From contig DXMY01000025.1 of NCBI GenBank assembly GCA_019413925.1, forward strand, positions 1-64,000: DNA of 64,000 nucleotides. Reading direction: 5' to 3'. Positions 42,273 to 50,005 of this stretch are shown here, piece by piece. The position numbers were made by a program, and so were the translations under genes. Source of the DNA: Collinsella sp. (GTDB lineage Bacteria > Actinomycetota > Coriobacteriia > Coriobacteriales > Coriobacteriaceae). The notes beneath the pieces are model-generated. The model saw only the letters and a program-made list of their open reading frames with translations, searched no databases and was not told the DNA's origin. The first letter of the stretch is position 1; each line of letters starts with the position of its first letter.

Positions 42273-43703
42273 ATGGCTCTTTGGGGCGGTCGTTTTGAGG
42301 CGGGCGTGGCCGAGGTCACGCAGGAGTTTGGCGCGTCGTTGCCGGTCGACAAACATCTCTATAAGCAGGATATCGCCGGTTCTAAGGCGCATGCCAAGAT
42401 GCTGGCGGCCCAGGGCATCATCAGCGCCGAGGACGAGCAGGCGATTGCCGAGGGCCTGACCGGAATCGAACAGGATATCGATGCCGGCAACTTCACCTTC
42501 GACATCAATGACGAGGACATTCATATGTCCATCGAGAGCGAGCTGACGCGCCGTATCGGCGAGGCCGGTAAACGCTTGCATACCGGGCGTTCGCGCAACG
42601 ACCAGGTTGCGACCGATACGCGCCTGGGCGTCAAGGCGCTCGCCAAGGAGCTCATGGAGGCCAATCTTTCGCTTCGTCATGTGCTGGTGGATGCCGCTAA
42701 GAAGTATGACAAGGTGATTCTGCCGGGCTACACGCATATGCAGCACGCTCAGCCGGTTCTGCTGTCGCATCATCTGCTGGCGTATTCCTGGATGTTCGCG
42801 CGCGACTTTACGCGCCTGAAGGCCGCCTTCGATGCCGCCGACAACTGCCCGCTGGGTGCTGCCGCGCTTGCCGGCACGAGCTATCCGCTCGATCGCCAGA
42901 TGACGGCTGCCGAACTTGGCTTTGCGGGTGTGATCCCTAACTCGCTCGACGCTGTTTCCGATCGCGATTTCCTGCTCGATTTGCATTACGCCGGCTCCGT
43001 CATGGCCATGCATCTGTCGCGTCTTTCCGAGGAGATCGTGCTGTGGTCGAGCTCCGAATTTGGCTTTATCACGCTTTCCGACTCTTACTCCACCGGCTCG
43101 TCCATCATGCCGCAGAAGAAGAACCCCGACTTTGCCGAGCTGATCCGCGGCAAGAGCGGCCGCGTCTACGGCAATCTGGTGCAACTGCTTGTGACCATGA
43201 AGGGGCTGCCGCTCGCTTATAACAAGGACCTGCAGGAGGACAAGGAGGGCGCACTCGATACCGCCCATACGCTCATGCAGTGCCTGTCCGTTATGGCTGG
43301 CATGATTTCGACCTGGACTGTCAACGAGGATGCCATGGCGCGCGAGTGCGGCGTGGGGCACCTTGCCGCTACCGACGTTGCCGATTACCTGGCCAAGCGT
43401 GGTCTTCCGTTCCGTGAGGCGCATGCCGTGGTGGGCCATCTGGTCCTGATGTGCGAGAAGCGCGGCTGCAATCTTGAGGACCTGCCGTTTGAGGTGTTCC
43501 AGGAGGCAAGCCCGCTCTTTGAGCGCGATATTACCGAGGCGCTCGACATCCCGTCGATTGTCGCTGCGCGCACGACCGAGGGCGGTACCGCTCCTGCCGC
43601 CGTTGCCGTCCAGCTGGAGCGTGCCGAGGTACAGCTCGTGGCCGACGAGGGCGTGTTTGGGTCGCTGACCAAGGTCGTCGAGATGGGCCACGGGGCAAAG
43701 TAA
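42273..43703 (+). CDS. argH: Argininosuccinate lyase
   Basis: ArgH splits argininosuccinate into arginine and fumarate. The 476-residue protein shows the N-terminal L-W-G-G-R-F, T-G-R-S-R-N-D-Q-V-A-T-D (about 108-119), H-M-Q-H-A-Q-P (catalytic His region, about 157-163), and the superfamily signature S-S-I-M-P-Q-K-K-N-P (catalytic Ser loop, about 276-285). AAGGAG lies eight bases before ATG 42273; an ATG six codons upstream overlaps that site and is rejected. Confidence 0.97.
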   Translation: MALWGGRFEAGVAEVTQEFGASLPVDKHLYKQDIAGSKAHAKMLAAQGIISAEDEQAIAEGLTGIEQDIDAGNFTFDINDEDIHMSIESELTRRIGEAGKRLHTGRSRNDQVATDTRLGVKALAKELMEANLSLRHVLVDAAKKYDKVILPGYTHMQHAQPVLLSHHLLAYSWMFARDFTRLKAAFDAADNCPLGAAALAGTSYPLDRQMTAAELGFAGVIPNSLDAVSDRDFLLDLHYAGSVMAMHLSRLSEEIVLWSSSEFGFITLSDSYSTGSSIMPQKKNPDFAELIRGKSGRVYGNLVQLLVTMKGLPLAYNKDLQEDKEGALDTAHTLMQCLSVMAGMISTWTVNEDAMARECGVGHLAATDVADYLAKRGLPFREAHAVVGHLVLMCEKRGCNLEDLPFEVFQEASPLFERDITEALDIPSIVAARTTEGGTAPAAVAVQLERAEVQLVADEGVFGSLTKVVEMGHGAK

Positions 43704-43754
43704 GGGTTTGCTTGAGGCTTATTGGCCATTAATTGATAAATCGTTTTTGCCTTT

Positions 43755-43788
43755 ACGGGCGTCTGCTGATGCGGGCGTCCGTATTTTG
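43755..43788 (+). terminator. Terminator after argH
   Basis: A 12-bp stem with three wobbles (43755-43766 with 43771-43782) and TGAT loop is followed by ATTTTG. Confidence 0.8.
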
Positions 43789-43950
43789 TTGCTATGGGGG
43801 AGGGGCTTGTCGAGAACTTCTGTAGGACCTTTGGGCAGGTTGTGAAGGGGACACGTTCACAGGCGGCAACCGACCGTCCGCTCGGTTCGGTGCGGTTGAT
43901 GGGCAGTCGGATGGTACTCTAGTCGGGCTTCGAAACAGAAGTGACACATA

Positions 43951-43980
43951 TGGAACGCTTCAATTAATTGCAGCGTTTCA
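43951..43980. promoter_or_regulatory. Two adjacent LacI-family-like operators upstream of ndk
   Basis: TGGAACGCTTCA (43951-43962) and TGCAGCGTTTCA (43969-43980) each have the TGnAnC-GnTnCA dyad with central CG typical of LacI-family sites. Their centres are 18 bases apart, and together they form a larger near-perfect palindrome. They end 12 bases before the candidate -35. Confidence 0.45.
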
Positions 43981-43992
43981 ATAAACAGCTTT

Positions 43993-44021
43993 TTGTTTAA
44001 CTGCAGCTAAAACTCTGTTAC
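43993..44021 (+). promoter_or_regulatory. Candidate ndk promoter
   Basis: TTGTTT (43993-43998) and TGTTAC (44016-44021) are spaced by 17 bases, about 67 bases upstream of the ndk start. The match to consensus is moderate. Confidence 0.4.
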
Positions 44022-44087
44022 GATGCAGTCCAGGCGAGTGCCGGAATGGGACTTGGGCACGCGCGAACCTACTTGAAAGGCTACCTT

Positions 44088-44492
44088 ATGGCTATCGAGA
44101 AGACCTTCATCATGATTAAGCCCGACGCCGTGCGCGATCGCAAGATCGGCGAGATCGTTGCTCGCATTGAGCGCAGCGGCCTTGTCATCGAGCGCATGGA
44201 GATGACTACGCTCGAGCGCGCTACCGTCGAGGAGCACTACGCCCATCTGGCCGACAAACCTTTCTTTGGTGGTCTCTGCGACTTTATGACGAGCGGTCCG
44301 GTCGTCAAGATGGTCGTTTCCGGTCTTTCCGCTGTCTCCAAGATGCGCACCCTTATGGGCGCTACCAACCCGCTTGATGCTGCCCCCGGCACCATCCGCG
44401 GTGACTTCGCTGTCGATGTCAACGCCAACGTGATCCACGGCTCCGACTGCCTGGAGAACGCCGAGATCGAGATCAAGCGTTTCTTTGGCTAA
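44088..44492 (+). CDS. ndk: Nucleoside diphosphate kinase
   Basis: Ndk balances nucleoside triphosphate pools through a phosphohistidine intermediate. The 134-residue protein is of standard length, with I-M-I-K-P-D-A-V-R-D at the start and N-V-I-H-G-S-D at the active site (His117). GAAAGG precedes ATG 44088; the upstream in-frame ATG 44046 has no ribosome site. It is monocistronic and ends at a strong terminator. Confidence 0.97.
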   Translation: MAIEKTFIMIKPDAVRDRKIGEIVARIERSGLVIERMEMTTLERATVEEHYAHLADKPFFGGLCDFMTSGPVVKMVVSGLSAVSKMRTLMGATNPLDAAPGTIRGDFAVDVNANVIHGSDCLENAEIEIKRFFG

Positions 44493-44532
44493 ACCAGCTT
44501 TGACTCCTTAAAGCTGTTAGCGTGTGGCTTGG

Positions 44533-44565
44533 GCGTCGCGGAACTCCATCCGCGGCGCTCTTTTT
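44533..44565 (+). terminator. Terminator after ndk
   Basis: A 10-bp stem (GCGTCGCGGA with TCCGCGGCGC, one wobble) and 6-base loop is followed by TCTTTTT. Confidence 0.9.
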
Positions 44566-44600
44566 ATATCAGTAGATTTTGGTAAACGCCCACAAATCAA

Positions 44601-44641
44601 CTAAAGAGCCCCCGTCCGGATGTTTCTTCCGGACGGGGGCT
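44601..44641 (-). terminator. Terminator of rpiB
   Basis: Perfect 14-bp arms (44607-44620 and 44628-44641) with a 7-base loop are followed on the minus strand by CTTTAG, 27 bases past the rpiB stop codon. Confidence 0.8.
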
Positions 44642-44668
44642 GGCGTTAGCGTATGGCTTTGTGAATCT

Positions 44669-45136
44669 TTAGGCTTCGTCGACGATCTTAAGGCCGCGGG
44701 TCTGGTCGATCTCGTTGAGGAGGTTAACGCGACGCTCGTGACGGCCGCCCTCAAACTCGGCGTCGAGCCACTCGTCGACGATCATCTTAGCGAGCTCGGA
44801 GCCCACGACACGGGCACCAAAGGCGAGCACGTTGGTGTTGTTGTGCATGCGGGAGAGCTTGGCGCTGAAGGGCTCGGAGCACACGACGGCGCGTACGCCC
44901 TCGACCTTGTTGGCAGCCAGGCTAATCCCGACACCGGTGCCACAGATGAGGATGCCCAGGTCGACGTCGCCGTTGGCAACGGCCTTACCCACCTTGTAGC
45001 CGGCGATGGGGTAGTCAAAGCTCTCGGAGGTGTCGGTGCCAAAGTTCACGACCTCGCAGCCGCGCTCCTTCAGGTGCTCGGAGATGATGTTCTTGAGCTC
45101 GACGGCGGCGTGGTCGTTGCCGATACCAATCTTCAT
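44669..45136 (-). CDS. rpiB: Ribose-5-phosphate isomerase B
   Basis: RpiB interconverts ribose-5- and ribulose-5-phosphate in the pentose phosphate pathway; relatives act on allose- or galactose-6-phosphate. The 155-residue protein has the N-terminal G-N-D-H-A-A, D-Y-P near residue 41, the catalytic Cys65 in C-G-T-G-V-G-I-S-L-A-A-N-K, and C-S-E-P-F-S-A-K-L-S-R-M-H-N-N-T-N-V-L-A (about 86-105). It is a lone minus-strand gene with GAGAGGAA upstream of the ATG. Confidence 0.95.
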   Translation of the reverse strand: MKIGIGNDHAAVELKNIISEHLKERGCEVVNFGTDTSESFDYPIAGYKVGKAVANGDVDLGILICGTGVGISLAANKVEGVRAVVCSEPFSAKLSRMHNNTNVLAFGARVVGSELAKMIVDEWLDAEFEGGRHERRVNLLNEIDQTRGLKIVDEA

Positions 45137-45351
45137 GAGTGGTTCCTCTCTGGTCCGTGCGGCGCAAATGCTAAAGGTTTTACCGCGTTCGACTGCATGA
45201 TAGCGCGACTTTTGCGTAAACGCTCGGGCGTTTTTTGGTCAAACGCTTTAGCATGCAACAAGACCGGCTTCTCATGAATGAATGCTGTCAGTTTGTGCTT
45301 GAGCGCCGTCCGCCGGAACCATGGTTGCAGTTTTTGATGCATTGTTATCAA

Positions 45352-45381
45352 ATAAAGGAGCTAACTATAAAGGAGCTAACT
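45352..45381 (+). repeat. Perfect 15-bp tandem duplication containing ribosome-site-like AAAGGAG
   Basis: The unit ATAAAGGAGCTAACT occurs twice in tandem (45352-45366 and 45367-45381), 41 bases before the cyuA start. Each copy carries AAAGGAG. Confidence 0.9.
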
Positions 45382-45422
45382 ATTTTTGAGAGCCAAGCCC
45401 GTTATGCAAGCAGGAGATACCT

Positions 45423-46742
45423 ATGCCTACCGATTCCATCCGTGATGCCGCGTTTTGCGATGTTTTGAACCGCGAACTTGTCTGTGCACTCGGCTGCACC
45501 GAGCCCATTGCCGTTGCCTATGCAGCGGCGCTGGCGAGCCAGACGCTCGGTTGCGAGCCCGATCATATGGATGTTGCCTGCTCGGGCAACATCATCAAGA
45601 ACGTCAAGAGCGTGACCGTGCCCAACTCGGGCGGAATGCATGGTATTGAAGCCGCGGCCGTGCTGGGTGCCGTGGGCGGCGACGCCAAGAGCGCGCTCGA
45701 GGTGCTCGAGAGCGTCGATGACGCGGACCGCGCCCGCGTGGCCGAGCTGCTTGCCGATGCGGACTACTGCGATGTGTCGCTTGTCGAGGGTGTGCCCAAC
45801 CTCTACATCAAGGTGACTGCGACGGCCGGGGGCCATACCGCGGTCGTCGAGATTACCGATCACCACACTAATGTCACGTGCCATACGCTCGACGGTATTC
45901 CGGTATGCGGTAAGTCGGCGGGGGAGTGCGCCGCCTGCGCCGAGCGCGTGGTGGCCGAGCGTGCGGCAGATAACGCCGACACGCCCATGTCGATCGAGAC
46001 CATCATCGACTTTATCGAGGACGGTGACATTGAGGACGCCCGCGCTGCCGTTGAGCGTCAGATTGAGCTGAATGGCGCGATCAGTGCTGAGGGCCTCGCG
46101 CACGCTTGGGGCGCCGAGGTGGGTCGTACGCTGCTAGGTGCTCGTGCCGATGACGTCGCCTGCCGCGCCCGTGCCCGTGCGGCCGCCGGGTCCGACGCCC
46201 GCATGAACGGTTGCGCGCTGCCGGTCGCCATTGTGTGCGGCTCGGGCAATCAGGGCATTACCTGCGCATTGCCCGTCATGGAGTATGCCGAGTACCTGCG
46301 TTGCGACCACGAGCGCCTGGTGCGCGCCGTGATACTGTCCGATCTTATCGCCGTGCATATCAAGAGCTATATCGGTGCGCTCTCGGCGTTTTGCGGTGCT
46401 ATTTGCGCCGCGTGCGGCGCCGGCGCTGCGATTACCTGGCTGTGCGGTGGCACGCGCGAGCAGATTGGCGCGACGGTCTCGAATACGCTCGGTAACGTGG
46501 GCGGCATCGTGTGCGATGGCGCCAAGGCGAGTTGCGCGGCTAAGATTTCCGCTGCCGTTGATGCTGCGATTCTGGGCCACGATATGGCCATGCAGGGCCG
46601 CGGCTTCCGCGCCGGCGAGGGTCTCATTCAGGATACCGTCGAGCAGACGATTGCCAGCATGGGCTACGTGGGCCGCGTGGGCATGAAGGACACCGACATC
46701 GAGATCCTCAACATCATGATCGGTAAAACCCAGGTCTGTTAG
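45423..46742 (+). CDS. cyuA: L-cysteine desulfidase (UPF0597/CyuA family)
   Basis: A 439-residue member of the serine-dehydratase-alpha-like UPF0597 family, whose characterised members degrade L-cysteine to pyruvate, ammonia and sulfide using an oxygen-sensitive [4Fe-4S] cluster. Visible are A-L-G-C-T-E-P (about 22-28), C-S-G-N-I-I-K-N-V-K-S-V-T-V-P-N (about 53-68), C-G-S-G-N-Q-G-I near the middle, and several conserved cysteines including V-C-D-G-A-K-A-S-C-A-A-K. GCAGGAGA precedes the ATG. L-serine deaminase is the alternative substrate assignment. Confidence 0.85.
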   Translation: MPTDSIRDAAFCDVLNRELVCALGCTEPIAVAYAAALASQTLGCEPDHMDVACSGNIIKNVKSVTVPNSGGMHGIEAAAVLGAVGGDAKSALEVLESVDDADRARVAELLADADYCDVSLVEGVPNLYIKVTATAGGHTAVVEITDHHTNVTCHTLDGIPVCGKSAGECAACAERVVAERAADNADTPMSIETIIDFIEDGDIEDARAAVERQIELNGAISAEGLAHAWGAEVGRTLLGARADDVACRARARAAAGSDARMNGCALPVAIVCGSGNQGITCALPVMEYAEYLRCDHERLVRAVILSDLIAVHIKSYIGALSAFCGAICAACGAGAAITWLCGGTREQIGATVSNTLGNVGGIVCDGAKASCAAKISAAVDAAILGHDMAMQGRGFRAGEGLIQDTVEQTIASMGYVGRVGMKDTDIEILNIMIGKTQVC

Positions 46743-46748
46743 ATATTA

Positions 46749-46815
46749 AGTTGCGGTGAGATAGTTCCTAAAATTACCCGGGTGAGGGGCAAACAGGAAC
46801 TATCTCACCGCAACT
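46749..46815. repeat. AGTTGCGGTG-family foldback element, copy 2
   Basis: Perfect 21-bp arms (46749-46769 and 46795-46815) enclose a 25-base loop, between convergent cyuA and the HAD gene. The outer 10 bases match copies 1 and 3; the inner arm differs but remains fully paired. Confidence 0.9.
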
Positions 46816-46834
46816 GCGCTAGATGTTCTGGCGC

Positions 46835-47593
46835 CTACGATAGTTCGTCGGCTATTTGGTGCTCGTAGAAGGCCTCGATTACGGCGTTAAAGTCGCGGGC
46901 GAAGTCTTCCATGGTTCCGCGCCAGGTGGCTCGGCTGGGCTTGCCCTGGCCCACAAAGGCGGTTTGGATGCCGCAATCGGGGGACGGGAAGTCGCGCTTG
47001 GGATCGTTGCCCACCATAAGGACCTCGTGCGGCTCGAGCCCCATCACCTGAAGCTGCTCTAGATAGTAGGTGGTATCGGGCTTGCAGCGGGTGGCGTTTC
47101 CCATGTGCGTCACGAGTTCAAAGGGGGCGTCGGCCAGGTCGCCCCAGCCCATGCGGCACTCGATGGCCCCCTGGGGAAAGCTGGGGTTGGTAAAGAGCGC
47201 GCAACGCAGCCCTGCGTCCTGTACGGCCTGGAGCGCGGCGTGCGCGCCCGGCATGGCGTGGGCGTTAATGACCTCGTCGTTCTTGTACGGAAGAACTTCG
47301 CGGTCATAGTAGGTAAACGCTTCGTAGATGAGGGGATCGGAGAGGCAGATCCCGCATCGGCGCTCGACCGCTTCTTGGTAAAACTCAAGATTGGTGTGGT
47401 TGTCCGTGCCGCTGCGGCGATTGGCGTTGAGGTCGACCAGGATGGTGCCGAGGCGTGCCATCGTGCCACCGCGGCTGCGGCGCCCGATATCCGCGAGCAT
47501 CGAAGAGACATCCTTAAAATAGCGAAGGATGAACGCGTTGAGGTTGATGCTAAGAAGCGTTTCGTCCATATCGAAAACGACTGCTTTGAGCAC
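46835..47593 (-). CDS. HAD-superfamily hydrolase
   Basis: A 252-residue HAD phosphatase with GTG start. Motif I is F-D-M-D-E-T (Asp8, Asp10), motif II is F-T-N-P-S-F, motif III is the Lys in R-C-K-P-D, and motif IV is V-G-N-D-P-K-R-D; the cap is a C1-type helical insert. The overall pattern is close to pyrophosphatase- and phosphoglycolate-phosphatase-like HADs, substrate unknown. GAAAGG lies seven bases before GTG 47593; longer in-frame ATG starts run into the rpsA upstream region without a ribosome site. Confidence 0.85.
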   Translation of the reverse strand: MLKAVVFDMDETLLSINLNAFILRYFKDVSSMLADIGRRSRGGTMARLGTILVDLNANRRSGTDNHTNLEFYQEAVERRCGICLSDPLIYEAFTYYDREVLPYKNDEVINAHAMPGAHAALQAVQDAGLRCALFTNPSFPQGAIECRMGWGDLADAPFELVTHMGNATRCKPDTTYYLEQLQVMGLEPHEVLMVGNDPKRDFPSPDCGIQTAFVGQGKPSRATWRGTMEDFARDFNAVIEAFYEHQIADELS

Positions 47594-47908
47594 GCGGGCA
47601 CCTTTCTCGAAAAATCGATCTAGAATCGTTGGCTCCGGATACTTTACCCCAAAGCCGAATGCCTGGCTGGTTATCGTCAAGTTGCGGAGACGTGTGTTCA
47701 TAAGATTACGAAAAAGTCTCCACACGAGTAAAAAATCGCAGTTCACGCTTGAAATCGAACTCATTTCCCCGTAACCTATACGAACGTGATTGCATAAGCG
47801 TCACATTAGTATCTGTCGGCTCCCGAGTGTTCCTAAACGTTGTGTGCTTGTCGCACCCTTCTGTAGGTCCTAGCAATCGGGGCCCCGTAGTTCGAAAGGG
47901 GTCCACCT
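47594..47908. other. Divergent intergenic region between HAD gene and rpsA
   Basis: No gene is seen in these 315 bases. TTGAAA (47749-47754) with TAACCT (47772-47777), 17-base spacing, could be an rpsA promoter giving a leader of about 125 bases. The leader has no S1-autoregulation structure that I can identify by eye. Confidence 0.4.
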
Positions 47909-49075
47909 TTGAGTGAGATTCAGAACTCGTCCATTTTCTCTCTTGACGATGTCAATGAGGAGGAGATGAACAACCTCATCGACGGTACGATTACCGACTT
48001 TGATGAGGGCGATCTCGTTAACGGCACTGTCGTTAAGATCGAGCATGACGAGGTGCTCGTTGACATCGGATTCAAGTCCGAGGGCGTTATCCCGGTCCGC
48101 GAGCTGTCCATCCGCAAGGACGCTAACCCTGCAGACATCGTTGCACTCGGTGATCCCATCGAGGCTCTGGTTCTCCAGAAGGAGGACAAGGACGGTCGTC
48201 TGGTTCTGTCCAAGAAGCGTGCCGAGTACGAGCGTGCTTGGAACCGCATCGAGGAGAAGTTCAACTCCGGCGAGAACGTCGAGGGCGAGGTTATCGAGGT
48301 TGTCAAGGGCGGCCTGATCCTCGACATCGGCCTGCGTGGCTTCCTGCCTGCTTCCCTCGTCGACCTCCGTCGCGTCAAGGACCTCACCTCCTACATGGGC
48401 ACCCGCATCGAGGCCCGCGTTATCGAGATGGACCGCAACCGCAACAACGTCGTCCTCTCCCGTCGCGTCGTGCTCGAGGAGTCCCGTAAGGCCGAGCGCT
48501 CCGAGATTCTGTCCAAGCTCAAGTCTGGCATGCGTCTCCAGGGCACCGTTTCCTCCATCGTCGACTTCGGCGCCTTCGTCGACCTCGGCGGTATCGACGG
48601 CCTCATCCACATCTCCGAGCTCTCCTGGAACCACGTCAACCATCCTTCCGAGGTTGTCAAGGTCGGCCAGGAGGTCGAGGTCGAGGTTCTCGACGTCGAT
48701 CTCAACCGCGAGCGCATCTCCCTGGGTCTCAAGCAGACCACCGAGGATCCGTGGCGTGCACTGGTCAAGAAGTACCCCGTCGGCGCTATCGTCGAGGGCA
48801 CTGTGACCAAGCTTGTCCCGTTCGGCGCTTTCGTCGACCTGGGCGAGGGCATCGAGGGCCTGGTGCACATTTCCGAGATGGCCAACAAGCACGTCGATCA
48901 GCCTTCTCAGGTCACCCACGTGGGCGACAAGGTTCAGGTCAAGGTCATGGAGATCGACCTCGACCGTCGTCGTATCTCCCTGTCCATGAAGTCCGCTGCT
49001 GAGACTCTGGGCGTCGAGATCGAGGTTACCCCGCTTCCTTCCGAGAAGAAGGACGAGGAGACCGACGCCGAGTAA
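47909..49075 (+). CDS. rpsA: 30S ribosomal protein S1
   Basis: S1 helps mRNAs, especially structured or leaderless-weak ones, onto the 30S subunit. The 388-residue protein has four S1 RNA-binding repeats starting near residues 33, 118, 203 and 290, each with a G-x-V-x-x-(I/V)-x-x-x-(G)-x-x-V-D-(I/L)-G core, the last two nearly identical (F-G-A-F-V-D-L-G). It is shorter than six-domain proteobacterial S1. The start codon is TTG 47909, with AAAGGGG seven bases before; no ATG or GTG is in frame nearby. A strong terminator follows. Confidence 0.94.
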   Translation: MSEIQNSSIFSLDDVNEEEMNNLIDGTITDFDEGDLVNGTVVKIEHDEVLVDIGFKSEGVIPVRELSIRKDANPADIVALGDPIEALVLQKEDKDGRLVLSKKRAEYERAWNRIEEKFNSGENVEGEVIEVVKGGLILDIGLRGFLPASLVDLRRVKDLTSYMGTRIEARVIEMDRNRNNVVLSRRVVLEESRKAERSEILSKLKSGMRLQGTVSSIVDFGAFVDLGGIDGLIHISELSWNHVNHPSEVVKVGQEVEVEVLDVDLNRERISLGLKQTTEDPWRALVKKYPVGAIVEGTVTKLVPFGAFVDLGEGIEGLVHISEMANKHVDQPSQVTHVGDKVQVKVMEIDLDRRRISLSMKSAAETLGVEIEVTPLPSEKKDEETDAE

Positions 49076-49100
49076 ATCGGTTTGACGATTACTTGTTTTA

Positions 49101-49135
49101 AGGGATCCGTCCGTAATGGACGGGTCCCTTTTTGC
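49101..49135 (+). terminator. Terminator after rpsA
   Basis: A 12-bp stem (49101-49112 with 49118-49129, one wobble) with a 5-base loop is followed by a T-rich tract (TTTTTGCTTTT). Confidence 0.9.
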
Positions 49136-49378
49136 TTTTGCTGCCGAGATGTGCGATGCTGCCCGTGCGTAATGCTGCCCGGGCTGTCCATAGGCTATTG
49201 GGTTGTCGGTGCGTGAAAAATGCCGACATCCCGCCTCGGGGAGGAGGCGGGAACACACCGAGTAGACGGAGGGGTGCGGAGCGCGGTCGCGTCTCGACTG
49301 ACGACGTTGCCCATCGACAGGACCATTGTAACGCATGGCGGTTCTTGGTTTATCGTGTCGAGCGTTTGCGTTGTGCCA

Positions 49379-49405
49379 TTGCCTGCGGCAACGGTGTGTT
49401 ACACT
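49379..49405 (+). promoter_or_regulatory. Candidate rnpB promoter
   Basis: TTGCCT (49379-49384) and TACACT (49400-49405) are spaced by 15 bases, placing the transcription start close to the RNase P RNA 5' end. The spacing is short, so confidence is moderate. Confidence 0.4.
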
Positions 49406-49416
49406 CTTGCACTGCT

Positions 49417-49772
49417 GAGTGGGCCAGACGGTCGCGCGATGTGCTGCTTGCAGTACGCGTGAGGAAAGTCCGGGCTCCAGAGGGCGGGATGCCGGCTAAC
49501 GGCCGGGCGGAGTGATCCGACGGAAAGCGCCGCAGAAAAGAAGACTCCCACCTGCGCCGCAAGGCGTAAAGGGAAAAGCTGAAACGGTGGTGTAAGAGAC
49601 CACCAGCGTCGTGGCAACACGGCGGCTTGGCAAGCCCCATCCGGAGCAAGCGCGAATAGGAACGCTATGGGCCGGCCCGGTCCGCGTTCGGGTAGCGTGC
49701 GTGGAACTGCACGGTAACGTGCAGACAAGATAAATGACCGTTCACGACAGAACCCGGCTTATAGGCCCACTC
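49417..49772 (+). ncRNA. rnpB: RNase P RNA (type A)
   Basis: The catalytic RNA that matures tRNA 5' ends. The 5' strand GAGTGGGCC pairs with the 3' strand GGCCCACTC (P1). The universally conserved GAGGAAAGTCCGGGCTCC is at about 49460-49478, a GTAAGAGACCACC segment lies near 49592-49603, and ACAGAACCCGGCTTAT (P4 3' strand) lies at about 49746-49762. The 356-base length and the layout fit the ancestral type A class. It lies between rpsA and an IMPACT-family gene. Confidence 0.96.
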
Positions 49773-49792
49773 GGCACTTTGTTGACGCTGCG

Positions 49793-49889
49793 AACCCGTC
49801 AGCGCGGCAATCTGCCTTTCAAGCCTTCGGGCATGACCATAAGGTCAATGCCCTTGTCTTTCAAGGCACCTTGCTCGCGCTGACGGGTT
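49793..49889. repeat. Long hairpin immediately downstream of rnpB
   Basis: Perfect 14-bp outer arms AACCCGTCAGCGCG (49793-49806) and complement (49876-49889), then GCAA/TTGC and TGCCTT/AAGGCA pairs, then an inner GGGCATGACC/GGTCAATGCCC stem. No T-tract follows. It could be rnpB 3' processing structure, a separate small RNA or a foldback repeat. Confidence 0.8.
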
Positions 49890-50005
49890 CTCGCTGTTGG
49901 TGACGGTATCATTGGCGTTTCCGTTCTTGTTGGCGAGGTCAACGGTGCTGTCTTTGCCGTATTATTGAGGCTGTTTGTTGCTGCGCTTTATTTTGTTGAG
50001 GGGCT

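Larger units (their letters stand above)
43704..44087. other. argH-ndk gap: terminator, paired operators, promoter
   Basis: This 384-base gap holds no gene. It contains the argH terminator (43755-43788), two LacI-type dyads (43951-43980) and a candidate ndk promoter (43993-44021). The stretch 43790-43940 shows nothing I recognise. Confidence 0.7.
49076..49416. other. rpsA-rnpB gap
   Basis: This 341-base gap contains the rpsA terminator, a TCCCGCCTC/GAGGCGGGA hairpin (49229-49252) of unknown role, and a promoter-like element just before rnpB. No protein-coding gene is supported. Confidence 0.7.

Noticed and set aside
47681..47735. A fourth AGTTGCGG foldback element
   Set aside because: It starts AAGTTGCGGAGAC, but only short alternative pairings (GGAGAC/GTCTCC or CGTGTG/CACACG) exist, without the long matching arm.
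49417..49772. Protein-coding frames across the rnpB locus
   Set aside because: The region carries the universal RNase P RNA sequence blocks and P1 pairing; the frames on both strands have no coding character.
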